A stretch of 64,000 bases of DNA from Allolobophora icterica. Lineage: Eukaryota > Annelida > Clitellata > Crassiclitellata > Lumbricidae. Position numbers and translations under genes: made by a program. Positions 62,584-64,000 of the stretch are shown here, in pieces (positions within the stretch are counted from its first letter, which is position 1; each line of letters opens with the position of its first letter). The notes under the pieces are model-generated. The model was not told the DNA's origin and did not search any database. It saw only the letters and a list, made by a program, of their open reading frames with translations. Location: assembly GCA_963556255.1 (NCBI GenBank), contig OY744608.1, positions 70,470,877 to 70,534,876 on the forward strand, given 5' to 3'.

Positions 62584-63811
62584 CAGGGGTTCTCAAACTT
62601 TATTTTTATTGTACCCCCAGGTAAAAATATCGAGTGCTAGCGTACCCCCAACAAAGGTACCGTCTGATCAGAAATAACAGGCGAGCGCGATGACCATGGC
62701 ATAGGTATACAAATTTAAAATATAAGTTTAAGAATGAAATCACATCAACAAAAGGTAAAATTAAATCACAATTACAAAGTGTTAATGTGAGCTGTGGGCC
62801 TGTTTCGACAAGCACAGATTTACAATATCTGGTTTAATATTTGTCAATTTCAAATGCAAATCTGGTACGAGTTCAAGCATTGTTCTGCATTTGTTTTTGA
62901 TCGGAAGCATTGCTGAAAAACCAGTTTCACACAGACATGACGTGCTAAAGGGAATAAAAAATTCTAAAGCTCGATCGGAAATTAATGCACAACATGTCTT
63001 TCATGAATTCATTCTTCAGTCCACCATCACATGAAAGTTCAACAAACTGATCTCTTTCCCTTTACTGAAAAATCTGCAGGCAACGCTACATTTCGAATCC
63101 ATTCCTTGGCATCACACTGTTCAGGAAAATATAAATGTTTCTTGATATCTTCAATCAAGTTAGCATGGAGTTTAAGCTCATTCTCCGTTACCAAAGACTC
63201 CAAAGAAGAAAATGAAGTTACTCGAGATTCCTCAAGTTCTGACAAAAGGAACTGAAGCTTCTTCGCCATTGCATTTATTTTATCCAAAACAATAAATGGA
63301 GTGATATTTCTGCCTTGTAAACTGGAAATGAGGTCGTTTAGTTTCCCGAAAATATCCGTCAAATAGGCCAAACGCATTAACCACAATTCTTCTGAAAGTA
63401 AATGAGATCTTTAAACTACTGTCCATCCGAAAGATTCGTCATACCGTCTAATCTTACACTGCGTACCAGTGCCGTCGTCCTCGTTAGGGTCTACTCTGGC
63501 GTCTGGAGTTCCAGTCTCGGTAGATTTAGTGTTAACGGTTGCGTTGAGAGGTTCTGGCTTTCTTTTAAGGGTTGTTTTTTCAACCATTTATCCATTGTGG
63601 GTTTTAAAATAATAATGCTACTATGCAGTATTGTAATTAGGCCTACTTGCATAATAATTATTTGTTAAAAACATAGCATAGACATAGAATAGCTAATCAA
63701 AGAAAGATGGGAACAAACTCAGAAAATTTCTTTTCTTCAATTTTTTCGCATACCCCTTAGCGACACCTCGCGTACCCTAGGGGTACGCGTACCACCGTTT
63801 GAGAACCCCTA
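62584..63811 (-). mobile_element. hAT transposon with ZBED5-like transposase remnants
   Basis: The ends caggggttctcaaac and gtttgagaaccccta are inverted and flanked by the exact duplication cactatct (62576-62583, 63812-63819). On the minus strand at 63386-63039, LAYLTDIFGKLNDLISSLQG matches the ZBED5/FAM200-type transposase family. At about 62945-62820, CLCETGFSAMLPIKNKCRTM is the C-terminal dimerisation motif. The two pieces are in different frames and the catalytic N-terminal part is missing, so it is a dead copy that may be cross-mobilised. Confidence 0.92.
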
Positions 63812-63819
63812 CACTATCT

Positions 63820-64000
63820 CATTACTTGAGTGGTGACATTCTATTCAAAGACCGATGATGGTAAACTATAATACATGTATACAGAATGTGAAGCCGCAAT
63901 GTTGTGTATCAGTAAACATTTCATCTTATCAAAAGGATTTTCCATTGAGTTACATTTACGGGACCAAGAATCATTATCGTAATAACCGATTTTTTTGTCT
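63820..64000. other. End of window
   Basis: AT-rich sequence after the hAT; nothing recognised. Confidence 0.4.

Overview
The window is nuclear DNA of an intron-rich invertebrate animal. The evidence is split genes with GT-AG introns in conserved phases, full-length metazoan orthologues, tRNA-derived SINEs, LINE tails and many hAT transposons. I cannot name the phylum from sequence alone; the vertebrate-like intron density argues against insects and nematodes. Most open frames longer than 60 codons here are intron noise, repeats or antisense shadows.

Three protein-coding genes lie head to tail on the minus strand. I assembled each by hand from exons whose splice phases agree throughout. (1) 56698 to 37797: VPS41, the HOPS subunit, 27 coding exons and 869 residues, with acidic N-terminus, beta-propeller, clathrin-heavy-chain-like repeat and RING-H2. 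(2) 34605 to 11573: a KIF16B-type kinesin-3, 33 coding exons and about 1301 residues, with motor, FHA, coiled coils and C-terminal PX. (3) 7005 to 1314: a nuclear protein with a methyl-CpG-binding domain (MBD), six coding exons and 699 residues, including a 28-base micro-exon that completes the MBD fold and a terminal exon with only 7 coding bases. KIF16B and VPS41 both belong to endosome biology (PI3P-vesicle transport; late endosome/lysosome fusion); the MBD gene is unrelated to that pathway.

Introns and spacers are full of mobile DNA. Ten elements have hAT-type inverted ends and 8-bp target duplications that can still be read. Two keep transposase remnants, and one sits inside an older LINE tail. 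There are at least three tRNA-headed SINE families, many LINE 3' tails, and a 5'-truncated LINE reverse transcriptase divergent from VPS41. A GC-rich repeat in VPS41 intron 9 is built of short hairpins.

The most unusual structures concern splice sites. A minisatellite in VPS41 copies the exon 11 donor about nine times. A perfect 2 x 46 bp palindrome lies 19 bp from the acceptor of the KIF16B P-loop exon and seems to be built from that acceptor. The far end (58.4 to 64 kb) holds no gene I can support.
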